A DNA stretch of 64,000 nucleotides from positions 6,324,001 through 6,388,000 of the forward strand of contig OX637334.1 of assembly GCA_951799405.1 (NCBI GenBank), read 5' to 3'. The DNA comes from Agapetus fuscipes (lineage: Eukaryota > Arthropoda > Insecta > Trichoptera > Glossosomatidae). This document shows positions 1-10,863 of the stretch, in pieces; position 1 is the stretch's first letter, and each line of letters starts with the position of its first letter. The notes beneath the pieces were generated by a model. It was given only the letters and a program-made list of their open reading frames with translations. It ran no database searches and was not told the DNA's origin. A program made the translations under genes and the position numbers.

Positions 1-1149
1 TAAAGCTGATGTACTTCAGTCACAGTATGAAAAATGAGAAATACTGTCTCTTCAATCTCATCATAAAATGTAAGATTGATGGAGAAGAACGCCGAAGGAC
101 ATCGTGGCTGAAAAACCTGCGACAATTGTTTAACAATAGCACCAAGTCCCTATTTCTAGCGCCCTTGGGGTGGTTAGTGCCGCTAAACGGCGCCGTATAA
201 AAATTGACTAATTATTTTTATTTTTATTAACAGCATTCAAGGTGAAAATAACCATGGTGATAGCCGATCTTCGATAGAAGTGGCACCAAAAGAAGACACA
301 TTTGTTACGGACAATTTTGTCAAACGACAGTTTATCCAAACGACTTTTCAGTCAACGGCAATTCACTCACTACGAAATAAGCCAACAGATTGCTCCATCA
401 CAGAAAACTTGCACTCCAAAAAAACTTTATAAATACTGTAGTTTTCTGTGGTGGAGCTGTTAATGTATGACTGATTTGTCCATGGTCGAGCTGTCTACGA
501 CTGATCGTCGTGGAGCCCCTACAAGTGCACACTGCACAGCTAATACATTTATACAGGAGGACGTTTATTATGACAAGTATTGAACACCTGAAGGCGCGCT
601 CAATTAGGATACCAAGAACTTGCTGCACTGCCGTGTGCCAACTCCATGTTGTGTGTCGTATTAGTACGTACACACGCTGCGCTGGTGCATTAGAATAATT
701 TCTACTTGTAGTTCTATCCAGACATCATTCCACCAGGAGTGGCCAGTACTTCCACTTATATGTCTATACTTAAGGGTATGCAATAAGAGTGGCCAATATC
801 CCAGCAGGTGTGTCTTCACATTGTTCTGTACTTGCACACTTTTTCCATCTTCTCTATATTCATTACTCTCTTCATGCATGCTCTCTTATTTTCTTTCTAT
901 TTAGGTTTCAGTCATTTGCCATTCCATGTATTGGTTTAAAGACGATAACGAAGAATGGATGATGAACGACCGACAAGAAGAGTGTACAAAGGGATAGTCA
1001 AAGTTAAGCGTTGAAAGGGAAGACTGAGCCAAAAATGAATGGACTCTCCACGTGAATTGACATAGACTAAAATGTGACGTCACTTGGTCTACTAGGGACA
1101 TTGCAAACATATATTTTTCTAGCGGTTGCTAAGGATTGTTGCTAAGGAG
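1..1149. other. unassigned AT-rich sequence
   Basis: No recognisable gene or repeat family. Only short ORFs without known domains are present, on both strands. Confidence 0.5.
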
Positions 1150-1388
1150 ACTGGAGTGTGAAAGGAAAAAGAGGGAAGGGACGACCGAGAAAAGTATGGA
1201 GTGATCAGATTGAGGAGATTGTGAAAGAATGGGATATACAAAGTGAGCGTAAAAGAAGAAATGCATGAAAAAGGTGATGGATATGAATGACTTGAAAGAG
1301 GTATGTAAGGATAGGAAAAAATGGAGGCAGCTCTGCAGAGGTTCTGGTCACCCCTAGCGGAATGGCGACAGAGTTACAGTTACAGAGA
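1150..1388 (+). mobile_element. LINE 3'-end relic (GKGRPRK type)
   Basis: Translation gives GKRGKGRPRKVWSDQIEEIV, then frameshifts and stops; a basic GRGRPxKxW segment of this kind is typical of the extreme C-terminus of RTE-like non-LTR retrotransposon polyproteins. The relic ends in CCACCCCTAGCGGAATGG and a short TTACAG tail. Four more copies share this end (3559, 7720, 39995, 43716), so it is a dispersed LINE 3' end. Clade assignment is inference. Confidence 0.6.
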
Positions 1389-1599
1389 AAAGAGGAGAAG
1401 AACAGCACATATGAATGTTGAGGACATGAAAGAAAACAAAGTGGAGACGCATCATCGGATGTTGTGGCCACCCCAATGAGGGAAAGTAGATGGAAACAGA
1501 CACATCTACCAAAACAAATCTTTCTTGGAATTCAGTTTACTTCTTTATAAGGACCTCGGACTTGGCAATGTGGACAATAAATGCAGTAGAGAGGAGAAA

Positions 1600-1706
1600 T
1601 ATTAACGCGTTCGTAATGTCGTGGCGTATGCTAGGACAGAACAAAGTGAAGACGGATCGTCAGAGGTACTGACCACCCCTAGTGGAATGGTGGCTGGATA
1701 CAAGAC
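1600..1706 (+). mobile_element. LINE 3'-end relic, short fragment
   Basis: Contains CCACCCCTAGTGGAATGG followed by GGATACAAG, the same terminus as the copy ending near 7945. Little coding sequence remains. Confidence 0.45.
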
Positions 1707-1989
1707 ATCGGCTTTTGAATCACGTCGTCTTCCAGAAGCTTCTACCCATGCCGGCAGACTTTGATTTATCTCTAGCCGGCATAAGCGCTCCGACATTAGC
1801 TGACAACAAAAGCGTCGACTCCATCACGTCCCGTCCCCCACACCGCACAATGGGCCCTCTCCCAGCCCCGGTGATTGTTTCTGATTTGAGTTATGACGTC
1901 ACACAATGAGACGTGGGAGATGACGTCACTGCTCGTGAAGACGAGAAGAAGCTGGATTTACGACTCAGATTTGGAGTTCTACACCCCGA
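1707..1989. other. unassigned, relatively GC-rich
   Basis: Holds two TGACGTCA palindromes (1894-1901, 1922-1929) and a GCCGGC pair. No coding sequence recognised; a promoter role cannot be shown. Confidence 0.35.
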
Positions 1990-2133
1990 GTATAAAGCGT
2001 TGCGTGAATCTCACCTCGATTGCATGAAACAAAAGTGTATCAAATAGACGACAGCACTTCTAGAGAGCCATTTAGTTTCAATACATTTTTCTGGTGAACG
2101 CAATTAAGGTGAGTCTACGCCATGTTTTATACA
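1990..2133 (+). mobile_element. MITE-like element M1, copy 1
   Basis: About 144 bp with imperfect inverted ends: it begins GTATAAAGCGTTGCGTGAAT and its far end is the inverse of a similar sequence (CGCCATGTTTTATAC). The whole length matches the reverse complement of 45718-45863, and the centre (CTAGAGAGCCATTTAGT) resembles pieces at 13925, 15375 and 36330. No coding capacity, consistent with a non-autonomous DNA element. Confidence 0.6.
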
Positions 2134-2532
2134 AGAGGCACTGAAGATGCATGCCCACTACACACGTAGCACTAATCTGATCCAATTGCCTAGTTAAGTC
2201 TTCAACTTGATCCAGTAGAGTTGTTATACTAACTGCCAACGGGTACCTTATGGTGAACTCTCATAAAATTGTCAACGGCAAAAAAATTAAATTTCGTTTT
2301 TAAACTTGTAATTTTCAAGGTCAACTACAATTTTTTTTACAATATTCACAAACCAAAATTAATGCCTTGAGTTAATGATGGGTAGTTTTATCCAATAAGA
2401 TAATATTAGACCCAATTTTTTATCTAATTTTTGTGTGAATACTAAAGAAAAACGACAAAAATCGCAATAAGTAGAGCGCTGATCAGCGCTTTGGCAGTTC
2501 TGAGGTTAATAGACAGCCCCTGTCTATGAACT
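2134..2532. other. unassigned AT-rich sequence
   Basis: No gene or repeat recognised. Confidence 0.5.
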
Positions 2533-2769
2533 GACCGGTCCGTAGTTCAGTGGTAACACTGCGGACTCTGAATGGGAAGGTTGTGGGTTCGATTCCCGGC
2601 GGAGCACAAAAAATATACCATTTATATTTTCAAATTTGCTCTTCGCTGGGTTGAAAAATTCATAAACCTTTACCAATAACCGGTCACCAAAGGTCCATCC
2701 AGCCTTACAGCAACTGGGTCTTGCTTTTGAATTGGCGCTTTGTAGCGACGACGATCAAGCTCGTAAAAA
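2533..2769 (+). mobile_element. tSINE-1 half of a tSINE-1/tSINE-2 dimer
   Basis: The head GACCGGTCCGTAGTTCAG has an A-box-like TAGTTCAGTGG and, about 40 bp on, the B-box GGTTCGATTCC, so it derives from a tRNA. The body follows, but instead of its own tail it runs at CTCGTAAAAAAGG straight into tSINE-2. The same junction occurs at 37127 and 52928 on the minus strand. Confidence 0.8.
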
Positions 2770-3030
2770 AGGTCAATAGCTCAATTGGTAGAATGCGTGC
2801 ATTCCATGCCGAGAGCAAGGGTTCGATCTTAAAGGTTTACTCAGCCTTCACAAGAAATGAGAACCAGCTCCCCCGGGAGCTGGGAAACCCCCAATTCAAC
2901 TGAAAGTGGTTGGTGTGAGGCCGGCCCCCTTACCTGTAAAAATAAATAGGTCCCGAAGCGCCACACGCGACCCCTTCGGGGAAACGCTGGCAAAAAGTTA
3001 CACTATATGTGTAGCTTAGTTGCGTTTCTG
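2770..3030 (+). mobile_element. tSINE-2 half of the dimer
   Basis: Head GTCAATAGCTCAATTGGTAG (A box) and GGTTCGATC (B box). A short deletion removes part of the segment after the head; the body with CCGGGAGCTGGGAAACCCCC and the tail CTATATGTGTAGCTTAG are present. Confidence 0.8.
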
Positions 3031-3382
3031 TAGGAGACACTCTGTTGAAGAGCTACAGGTTGTATGCACATAAAACTTCAAGCTTTACAACAGGGTAGGA
3101 CTGTCTATTGAGCCGTTGATGATTTTATGAGAGAGCACCATAAGGGGCTCTTTGCGAGTTTCCAGGCTTCTGAAGACAGTCTCCTGAAGTAGTTCCTCAT
3201 GATGCATGAATTGTTGATAATTTCCACGCAGCCTCATGATGAGATATCTCAGGATTTTTTCTGGGCTTGTTTTGACAAATCTACTTACTGATCTATCGAC
3301 CGGACTATATCAACAATCTTTACTTACTATAATATAGTATAACATTTTCTTGAATTATTTTTTTGGTTATTTGATTTAAAAC
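3031..3382. other. unassigned sequence
   Basis: Nothing recognisable; short non-conserved ORFs only. Confidence 0.45.
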
Positions 3383-3558
3383 GGCTCGTGGTCTAGTGCT
3401 TAACGCTACGGATTCGTAAACGGTAGGTCATAAATTGTTTGAAGAAATTTACAGAAAATCATTTGCCTTCCCAAAAATATCGGATAGAAAGGTTCTTCTA
3501 CGCTCATATAGCAACTCTTGCTTGCAAAATTGGTAACAAACAAGCGTGCAAAGGGCTG
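3383..3558 (+). repeat. degenerate tRNA-headed SINE
   Basis: The segment CTCGTGGTCTAGTGCTTAAC resembles a tRNA A-box region and the end CAAGCGTGCAAAGGGCT resembles the region before the tSINE-1 L2-like tail. Strongly decayed. Confidence 0.4.
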
Positions 3559-3800
3559 TTGAACTGTAACTGTAACTCTGTCGCCATTTTGCTAGGGGTG
3601 TCCAGATCCTCTGCACAGCTTCCACCATTTCTTCCTATCCGTACATACCTCTTTGAGTTCATTCATTTCATCACCTTTTTCACACATTTTCTTCTTTAAC
3701 ACTCACTTTGTATATCCCATTCTTTCACAATCTCCTCAATCTGATCACTCCATTCTTTCCTCGGCTGGCCCTTACCTCTTTTTCCTTTCACACTTTCTCC
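3559..3800 (-). mobile_element. LINE 3'-end relic (GKGQPRK type)
   Basis: On the minus strand it reads GKGQPRKEWSDQIEEIVKEW and ends at the CACCCCTAGCAAAATGG terminus followed by GTTACAGTTACAG. Same family as 1150-1388. Confidence 0.6.
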
Positions 3801-4135
3801 GTGAAGTGTGACTCATATAAAACAATTTTTACCAAATAAATCAGTATTCATATAATGCTTTCACAGTAAATTTTCAATATAAAATACCACAAGCTTAGTA
3901 GGTTAGTAATCAAGTGTGAAACGTACTCCACGCTGGGTAAGATGACAGTATCCTTGAAGCGGTAATGAGCTCCTATACAAGCAGTATGGAAAACTACTCG
4001 CAAAAACCCGATATCTCGACGTGTGAGAGCAAACTTCATTAAGCTGTCATCAGATTATGAACGCGCGAAACACTTTAATACAGTAGGGATTTGCTTCGTG
4101 TGAACAAGGCTAATTTTACATTTCCCGAGATTGAA
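3801..4135. other. unassigned sequence
   Basis: No recognisable gene or repeat. Confidence 0.45.
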
Positions 4136-4382
4136 TTTCTTGACTTATAGGTTGGTATGAGGCTGACCTCCCATACTGTAAAAATTGTTCATTTCGCCAA
4201 TGTCACCCCTGCGTCAGGGAAGGTCGGCAAAAGTTGTGGGGCTTATGTTCATTTGAGGTTTGGGTTTTATTTGTAAGTACACGTTCAGTATTTGTAAGCG
4301 CGAACTACACATGTTTGTTTGTGGGCATTTGAGAGCTTTAAATGAATATATCCTTGCAACTTAGATTATAGATTATAGAATA
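4136..4382 (+). mobile_element. SINE-A copy, full length
   Basis: Starts CTTGACTTATAGGTTGGTAT and ends CAACTTAGATTATAG. Belongs to the subfamily with GAGGTTTGGGTTTTATTTGT in the middle. One of about 40 copies or pieces in the window. Confidence 0.8.
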
Positions 4383-4429
4383 ATAATGGATACAGGGAAT
4401 TCCCGGAATTTATGCCCTAATTTTCAAGT

Positions 4430-4530
4430 CTGGTGGATAGCTCAGCTGATAGAATGCTTTAATTCCATGCCAGAGAGCTACGGTTCGATCCCCTTCGAGA
4501 GGATCAGAAATTAATTCCTGTTTTCTGTTT
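4430..4530 (+). repeat. tSINE-2 head fragment
   Basis: GGATAGCTCAGCTGATAGAA (A box) and CGGTTCGATCCCC (B box) with the start of the body; the 3' part is missing. Confidence 0.6.
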
Positions 4531-4588
4531 ATTTGGAGCTCTAAATTAAAATACGAGTATCACCAAGATATAATAAGATATAATTTTT

Positions 4589-4735
4589 TGACTTATAGGG
4601 TGGTATGAAGCTGACCACCTATACTGTAGGAAAAATGCTTCTTTTTTCCAACGTCACCTCTAAATAGGCTCCACACGTCACATGCGTAAGAAAGTTGCAC
4701 AATATGTGCAGCTTAGTTGCATTTTTTGCAGTTGC
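4589..4735 (+). repeat. chimera: SINE-A 5' part joined to tSINE-2 3' part
   Basis: The first about 65 bp are SINE-A (CTTATAGGGTGGTATGAAGC). It then switches to the tSINE-2 end (GGCTCCACACGTCACATGCG to ATATGTGCAGCTTAGTTGC). Confidence 0.55.
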
Positions 4736-4756
4736 ATTGCTATATAGATACATCCC

Positions 4757-4852
4757 AAGTAACCTTTTAGGTTTTAAAAAGGTTACAAAAAGGTCCCAGA
4801 ACCTTTTTAAAACTTTTTGTAACCTTTTTAAAACCTAAAAAGTTACTTGAGA
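4757..4852. repeat. short foldback
   Basis: Inverted arms of about 40 bp (AAGTAACCTTTTAGGTTTTA and its near-complement at the far end) around a short GTCCCAG spacer. Possibly a remnant of a foldback or MITE. Confidence 0.65.
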
Positions 4853-4885
4853 TATTACGTATATATCGATAGGTACCTTAAAGTT

Positions 4886-5046
4886 AAAACTGAATTAGTG
4901 ACATATTTAGCTAACATGGGTTTCTCAGATAAATGCATTTTTTCCCCTAGTTTCTACGAGGTAAAACACTACAAGGAAATCCTGTAGTTAAATAGTTTGT
5001 CATGAGCACTTCCTTATGATAAGATCACTTACTATGAGAAATTACA
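4886..5046 (+). repeat. mid-repeat X, left part
   Basis: AACATGGGTTTCTCAGATAA and following sequence match 11296 onward. The rest of the repeat resumes at 5313, on the other side of a tSINE-1 insertion. Confidence 0.6.
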
Positions 5047-5312
5047 CCTGTGTGGGTCACTCCCTAGATTCTAGAGACTCTATGGGTCTATGACACTTGT
5101 TGTAGTGCCGCAGAGGTGTACAAGCTTGGTCGTCGCTACAAAGCGCTAATACTCAAGTTAGACCCAGTTTCTGTAAGGCTGGATGTACCTTTGGTGGTCC
5201 GAAGAGCAAATTTGAAAATATAAATGGTATATTTTTTGTGCTCCGCCGGGATTCGAACCCACAACCTTCTCATTCAGAGTCCGCAGTGTTACCACTGAGC
5301 TACGGAACGGTT
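5047..5312 (-). mobile_element. tSINE-1 with alternative (CCCGCACAGG-type) tail
   Basis: The head is at the right end (complement of GAGCTACGGAACGGTTC), with B box GGTTCGAATCCC on the minus strand. The 3' end is the CTAGATTCTAGAGACTC block shared with copies at 56173, 61396 and 63271. Inserted in mid-repeat X. Confidence 0.75.
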
Positions 5313-5410
5313 CACCCTATAAAATGTTTTATCCATGATTTCTCAAATCAGTGAATCAGCACTTTTTTTCAGTTTTACTTTTAAAATGGTGATATATATT
5401 TTGTTACTTT
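5313..5410 (+). repeat. mid-repeat X, right part
   Basis: CATGATTTCTCAAATCAGTG matches 11456 onward, where no SINE interrupts the repeat. Confidence 0.55.
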
Positions 5411-5812
5411 TTTCAATACTTATTTTTTCTTCTCATTTTAAATCTAAAATAACCGGTATCGCGTCATTATTTCTCTTCCTATTTTAAACAACTGCGCACG
5501 TTGGAACATCTCAATCAGAGCCCGCCTTATTAACTGATTTATTTCATAATACAGCCGCATAATCCTGCGTACATTATTTATATAACATACTTATTATTCT
5601 AGGAGGGGCATCCAAAAAGTACGGCTCCTCTTCTGCGAGCAAAAAAAAAATTGATCTTGCAAGCTTTTCAAGCTCTTTCAAGCAAAGTTTTTCAATCTTA
5701 AATGAATCGTAAGTGTAATAACATGTTGACCTATGGACTTGTAAACCAAAGAATCCATGTTTGGTTCCCAGAAAAGAACAAAAAAAAATCATTTTATTTT
5801 CAAAAAAAATAT
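5411..5812. other. unassigned AT-rich sequence
   Basis: No gene recognised. The short minus-strand ORF at 5574-5792 has no identifiable domain. Confidence 0.45.
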
Positions 5813-5990
5813 TTGCTGGGTTGAAAAATACATCTGCATTTACAAAGACCGATCACCAAAGATATAGCCAGCCTTACATTAAATGATTTCGCAGCCAATA
5901 TTTGGCTGTGACTTGTGACGAACAAGCGTGCAGAGGGCATTTGAGGTGTGATTCACACAAAAACAGCGCTCACCAAATAAGTTATGCTAA
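5813..5990 (+). mobile_element. tSINE-1 3' part with L2-like tail
   Basis: TTTGCTGGGTTGAAAAATAC is tSINE-1 body; the end TGAGGTGTGATTCACACAAA then GCGCTCACCAAATAAG is the tail shared with the L2 LINE at 16150. The head is missing. Confidence 0.65.
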
Positions 5991-6103
5991 TAACCTAGCT
6001 TTTGGAATGACCCTCTTACATACGTACACAATTTTGATGGAAATTTTCCGAGATGTCACATAATTACATAATCACGTCAAAACATATTTACTGCGACGGA
6101 AAT

Positions 6104-6206
6104 TCAAAATACAACGTATTCAGGATACAACGTATTCAAGATACAACGTATTCAAGATATAACGTATTCAAGATACAACGTATTCAAGATACAAGGTATT
6201 TAAGAT
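6104..6206. repeat. 16-bp minisatellite
   Basis: About six tandem copies of ATACAACGTATTCAAG with minor changes; the last unit is the most diverged. Confidence 0.85.
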
Positions 6207-7065
6207 TTCGTAGAATGGAACGAAGATCGTAGACTGTAATTGGAAAGTCGATTGCTGTTTTGTCTGGAGTGAAATTGGCAAAAAAATCTTACTTGAATTC
6301 TACAAAACTCAAATCAAATTATTGCAATAGAAAGACAGTTTTTTTCGACTTGAATTTATTTTGACTAGAAAATTGTTTAATGTTTGCTTTCAATGTCACC
6401 CCTATTTCTAGGAAAGGTAGCAAGTTCTATGTCTAAGAAGAGCAGCATTATGTAACACAAGACCTAATAAATGTTTTTAGTGTGATCGATATTAAACTTT
6501 TCATGACCTTTTTTGCGGGTATTAGACACGTTTCCAAAAAAGTTGGTCTACTTCTATCGATCGATTAGCTAGATAAAAGGAACAAATCTTCCCATACATA
6601 TTATGTGAAAAAATAATGTTGAAATTCTTTTTGTTGGTAATCCGATCAACATCAAACTTGACGGAAACGATTTTTAAATTATTCCACATGTATTCTGAAA
6701 GCTAAATAAAAATGAATTTAGTCCTTACGGAACGTTTATTACGAGTAGGTACATATTTTATACCTACAAAAAAAACTACTACAAAAAATACATCTATACA
6801 TAAATGCCATTCTACATTTCAAATGTATATATTTGAAATAAGATTTCTTGTCAGTTTCCACGTGCAATATTTTTCAAGTATTATGATGACTTGGTTAACC
6901 TTGCCGGTATTTAAATCTTAGCAAAAATAAAATATTGAAACATTAAATTATGTCTGACATTTTCGGATTTAAACTCAAGCCTGTTACTTAGAAATTGAGG
7001 TCTCGGGCGATTGAGCCGTGGACCGGACTAGTATGAATTATTTATTGGACCTCTGACTTCGCTAA
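6207..7065. other. unassigned AT-rich sequence
   Basis: A decayed SINE-A piece (AATGTCACCCCTATTTCTAG) lies near 6390-6435. Otherwise nothing recognised. Confidence 0.45.
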
Positions 7066-7165
7066 AGAGCGCCAACTCAAACAAGACCCAGTTTCTTAAA
7101 GGTCTAACTTTAGTGACCGGTCTTTGTAGAGACAAATGTATTTTTGCCCGAATACAAAGATTTTT
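7066..7165 (-). repeat. tSINE-1 body fragment
   Basis: Contains CAAGACCCAGTTTCTTAAAG and GTGACCGGTCTTTGTAGAG, the complement of the central tSINE-1 body. Confidence 0.5.
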
Positions 7166-7205
7166 TTTTAAATAATAAAATTTAGTAAATTGAACAATAA
7201 AGTAA

Positions 7206-7283
7206 TCCAGTCTATAGTTCAGTTGATAGAACGCTAGCGTTCAAAACCAAAGGGCTTGGGCGTTTTTTAAGGGTTTGATTCTT
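7206..7283 (+). repeat. tRNA-like SINE head, interrupted
   Basis: CAGTCTATAGTTCAGTTGAT is an A-box-bearing head like tSINE-2. It is cut by a minus-strand tSINE-1. Confidence 0.5.
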
Positions 7284-7589
7284 AATAATAATAATAAATT
7301 AGGCTGATTTATTTGGTGAGCGCTGTTTTTGTGTGTATCACACCTCAAGAGCCCTCTGCGACTTGGTCGTCGCTGTAGAAAGCGCCAATTCTCAAGCAAG
7401 ACCCAGTTGTTGTAAGGCTGGATGGACCTTTTGATGACCGGTCTTTGGTAAAGGTTTATGAATTTTTCAACCCAGCGAAGAGCAAATTTGAAAATATAAA
7501 TGGTATATTTTTTGTGCTCCGCCGGGATTCAAACCCACGACCTTCCAGTTACGAGTCCGAAGTGTTACCACCTGAACTACGGACCGGTC
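7284..7589 (-). mobile_element. tSINE-1 with L2-like tail, full length
   Basis: Read on the minus strand: head with B box GGTTTGAATCCC, body, then the tail TGAGGTGTGATACACACAAA, GCGCTCACCAAATAAATC and AGCCTAATTTATT with a final AAT microsatellite. The tail matches the end of the L2 LINE at 16150-16250. Confidence 0.85.
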
Positions 7590-7719
7590 AATGGTCAATG
7601 GTTAATGGTATACAACATCAAAAATAATTTCTTTAATAAGTAAAGTACCTAATTGATTGCAAACCCAAATATACTAAAAACGGCAACACTTTCTCAGCCT
7701 TTCCAAAAAAAATAATAAC

Positions 7720-7950
7720 CTTAGGGTAGAAGAGAAAGATTGAGGAAAGAATGGATTCATCAAATTAGCGAGATTGCGAAATGCGAATGACTGGAACGTG
7801 CAGAGTGAGAAATAAAGAAAGAGTATGCATGAAGAGAGTGATGATTGTCGAGGAGATTAAAGAAGTGTGCAAGGACAGAATAAAGTGTCGACACATCTGC
7901 AGAGGCACAGGCCACCCCTAGTGGAATGGGGACCGGATACAAGTACAAAC
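7720..7950 (+). mobile_element. LINE 3'-end relic
   Basis: Reads GREERLRKEWIHQISEIAKC with later stops, and ends CCACCCCTAGTGGAATGG. Same family as 1150-1388. Confidence 0.55.
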
Positions 7951-8847
7951 CAATAACATTGCAGATCAGCCGCCGCTTTTCATTTCATTCTGATTCTTTC
8001 TCTCCTTCGGTACTTCAGTAATTTGCCACATCCATTCTCATTTCATCCACTACTCCTTTGTTTAAATTCAATCCTTGATCTTAACAACTTCATCGTCGTC
8101 ATCAATATATTCACATCATTTTCACTCTGAAGAAGTCTATCGCAGATATGAGCGAAACATTCGAAAGCTTCAGTTCCGATAGACCACGGAAACATATCCC
8201 GGAAAGCAATTCTCCAGCGTAAATTTAATCAAAACATTTTTTTCAGAAAAATATTTTTTGTCACATTATTTTTAATACGAATATTAAAATAAGCATCACC
8301 TGTTTTTTTTAACACCTGCTCGTAACATAAAACCCTCGTATAGCTGAAATTACGTCAGAATTAGTAGGCGGAATTGCCCGACCTGATTTAATGTAAATTA
8401 CACGATTAAAATTAAATAGTCGCTCGTAGGGAGCAGAACCTTAACGTGTACGCATGACGTCATAACCGAATATTCTCGAGTGCAGGCGGAGATGGCCGAA
8501 CGGAATTTAAAGTTTTAAAAAAATGATACGTCAAGATGCAAAATGGAATAATTTTTATTGCTTGAGTGATCAGTCTCATACAATTGCAAGGTCTATATAT
8601 TGAATAGTAGCTTTAGGTTTACACATAAGGCTGTTGATACTGAAGGGTAGTTTTGGTTTTGGAAGGTCAATTTTGATTTATTTAATACGATCGAGAGATC
8701 GGAAACGTTCGTGTATATTAATTCAAATTAAATTAATAAATCGAGTGAAAATAAGACAGTGTTAATCTATAATTATTTTGTTTCTATATAATTTAGTAGA
8801 AGTCAAATATGAATTTTCACAGTGTTAATACACAAATCATACAAAAT
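7951..8847. other. unassigned AT-rich sequence
   Basis: No gene recognised. CTGAAGA (8127-8133) and GAAAC (8154-8158) are spaced like hammerhead boxes but no stem II joins them; see rejected items. Confidence 0.45.
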
Positions 8848-9119
8848 ATAATAATAATCTTATTTGGTGAGCGCTGTTTTTGTGTTAATCACACCTCAAG
8901 AGTCCTATAGCTTGGTTTTCGCTGTAGAAACCATCAATTCTCAAGCAAGATCCAATTGGTAGAATTCTTGATGGCCGGTCTTTGGTAAAGTTTTTTTATT
9001 TATTAATCCAGAAAAAGTATTTTGAAAACTCAAATATTTTTGTATGCTTCGCCGGAATTCGATTTCACTGCCTTTCAATCACGAGTCCGAGGTGTTAACC
9101 ACTAGACTACGGGCCGGTC
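8848..9119 (-). mobile_element. tSINE-1 with L2-like tail
   Basis: Left end AATAATAATC then the complement of the shared tail (TTATTTGGTGAGCGCTGTTT); right end is the complement of the head (GACTACGGGCCGGTC). Confidence 0.8.
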
Positions 9120-9814
9120 AAAAAATTATGAGCACATGCCTGAAAAGTGAAAGGTAGCCTTTGTGTGTACTGCAGTTCGAGAAAAGCGAAATACAAAAGG
9201 TAGACAGGTTACTTCTCTGGACCACATGTCTGAATTTAAGGTTTCTCGTCTATTTGTTCAGTGTGAATTTACATAGTACTAACAAGAATGAGTCTTGAAT
9301 ACAAGAGCATAACTCAAACATTTGAAGAAAACGTTGAATTTTCAGCCCTTCGCATATTTCAGTCTTAAGGAGAATAAATTATGAAAACAAATGTTCTCAA
9401 TATTATGTATTTAATATTATACAAGTTAATTAAGAACTGACGTGTTAATTTTATTCAATTTATACCTTTTCAGTTTCTTATTCATCTCGTAAAAAAAAAT
9501 TAAGAAAGAAAATGGAAGAAATTTTCAAAATAATGTCATCTCAAAAATGAGTTGGACGTATAAAGCAACTTATTGCCACGTTGTCCTCAAAGGAATCGGA
9601 TAAGTGTTCAGTTTTGTTAATTTATCTCGTAAATAGACAAATTAAAATTTCAAAAAAATAAAGAAAAAAATAACAAAAGGATATCATCCCAACAATAAGT
9701 TATATGATTAGAAGTATAACTTGACTGCACGTGTAAAGCAACTTATTACTTTTTTCCTCCAAAAGAGATCGTATGAGGCGCTTGGAAAACATGTATTTTC
9801 ATAGACCACGGGCT
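9120..9814. other. unassigned AT-rich sequence
   Basis: No gene or repeat recognised. Confidence 0.5.
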
Positions 9815-10030
9815 GGTCGTGCGCCAACCACTTCAGATGAAATGGGGGTTTCTCAGCTCCTGACGGAACTGTTTCTTATTTATTGTGAACGCTGAGTTAA
9901 CCTTGCCCGGTTTTTATTTGTTTTGGGCGTGGAATAAATACTGAATTGAGATATCATATTTTTTGATACCTTAGACTCGAACCGTAGACCTCTGACATGA
10001 CACGCAAGCATTCTACCAACCGTCAACTAC
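9815..10030 (-). mobile_element. tSINE-2, 3'-truncated
   Basis: Body landmarks GCCAACCACTTCAGATGAAA and GGGTTTCTCAGCTCC, then the decayed head with a B-box complement (GACTCGAACCGTAGACC). The terminal ATATGTGTAGC tail is absent. Confidence 0.6.
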
Positions 10031-10089
10031 ATGTCTACTGGATAAAAAATAAATATTTTCAGAATAGAATAAGGCCCAAATTAAAAAAA

Positions 10090-10312
10090 AAACTTTAATC
10101 TAAGTTGCAAGGATATATTGCATTTAAGATTCACGTTACATTTTCTCACAAATTGGCACGTATAAGTTCGCGCTTACAAATGCTGCACATGTAAAATCAA
10201 CATACACTCTGCAACTTTTGCCAACCCTCCCTTAAATAGTAATGACATTAGCAAAAATTTTTTTTTTTTACAGTATAGGGGATCAGCCTCGTACCAACAT
10301 TATAATCCAAAA
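10090..10312 (-). mobile_element. SINE-A copy
   Basis: Begins with the 3' end (AATCTAAGTTGCAAGGATAT) and finishes with the 5' end (CAGCCTCGTACCAACATTAT) as complements. Confidence 0.75.
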
Positions 10313-10689
10313 AAAAGTTAATTACTGAAATATTTTCAGTACGGTCGTTGATTTAATTCTGTAGGATTTCGCTTTAAAATAACAAACGCATTAAGTCTAA
10401 AATATCGCCGCCGTACAATGAGACAAAAGATAAAAATGCCATAATAGAAATTAATGAGGAGTACAAAATGAATCTGGAATGTGAAAACCTTGTGTATCGA
10501 ACGGTCTACTTTATACGAGAACCAAGTCATTCTTTAACCAAAGCACGTTTTGTAGTACAATATTTTCACAGTTTGTGTGAAAATAAAAATTTGATTTTTT
10601 TTATAAATGCTAGATATTTTTAATTAATATTTAAAAATGAATATTTACTCCGTAAATGTACTTACAAACATTAGAAAATTTAATGTAAT

Positions 10690-10732
10690 CAGAGTGATTT
10701 ATTTAGTGAGCAGTGTTTTTGTATAAATTGCA
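10690..10732 (-). repeat. solo L2-type 3' tail
   Basis: TGATTTATTTAGTGAGCAGT and a following GTTTTTGT match the complement of the shared L2/tSINE-1 tail, with no body attached. Confidence 0.5.
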
Positions 10733-10738
10733 CGGTTT

Positions 10739-10863
10739 GGGTAAAGCAAACGCTGACCACCCACACTGTTCAAAAATGGTGCACTTTGCCATTGCTACCT
10801 CTGTTTCAGCAAACGTCGGCAGAAGATGCAGGGTGTATGTTCATTTGAGATTTGGGTATTTAT
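10739..10863 (+). mobile_element. SINE-A, 5' part
   Basis: ACGCTGACCACCCACACTGT to GTTCATTTGAGATTTGGGTA. Interrupted by a minus-strand tSINE-1; continues at 11181. Confidence 0.7.

Noticed and set aside
1894..1929. CRE-type promoter from two TGACGTCA sites
   Set aside because: Short palindromes without a downstream gene are too weak as evidence.
8127..8158. Hammerhead ribozyme (CTGAAGA then GAAAC)
   Set aside because: The intervening bases do not form a stem II next to the boxes and no stem I is visible.
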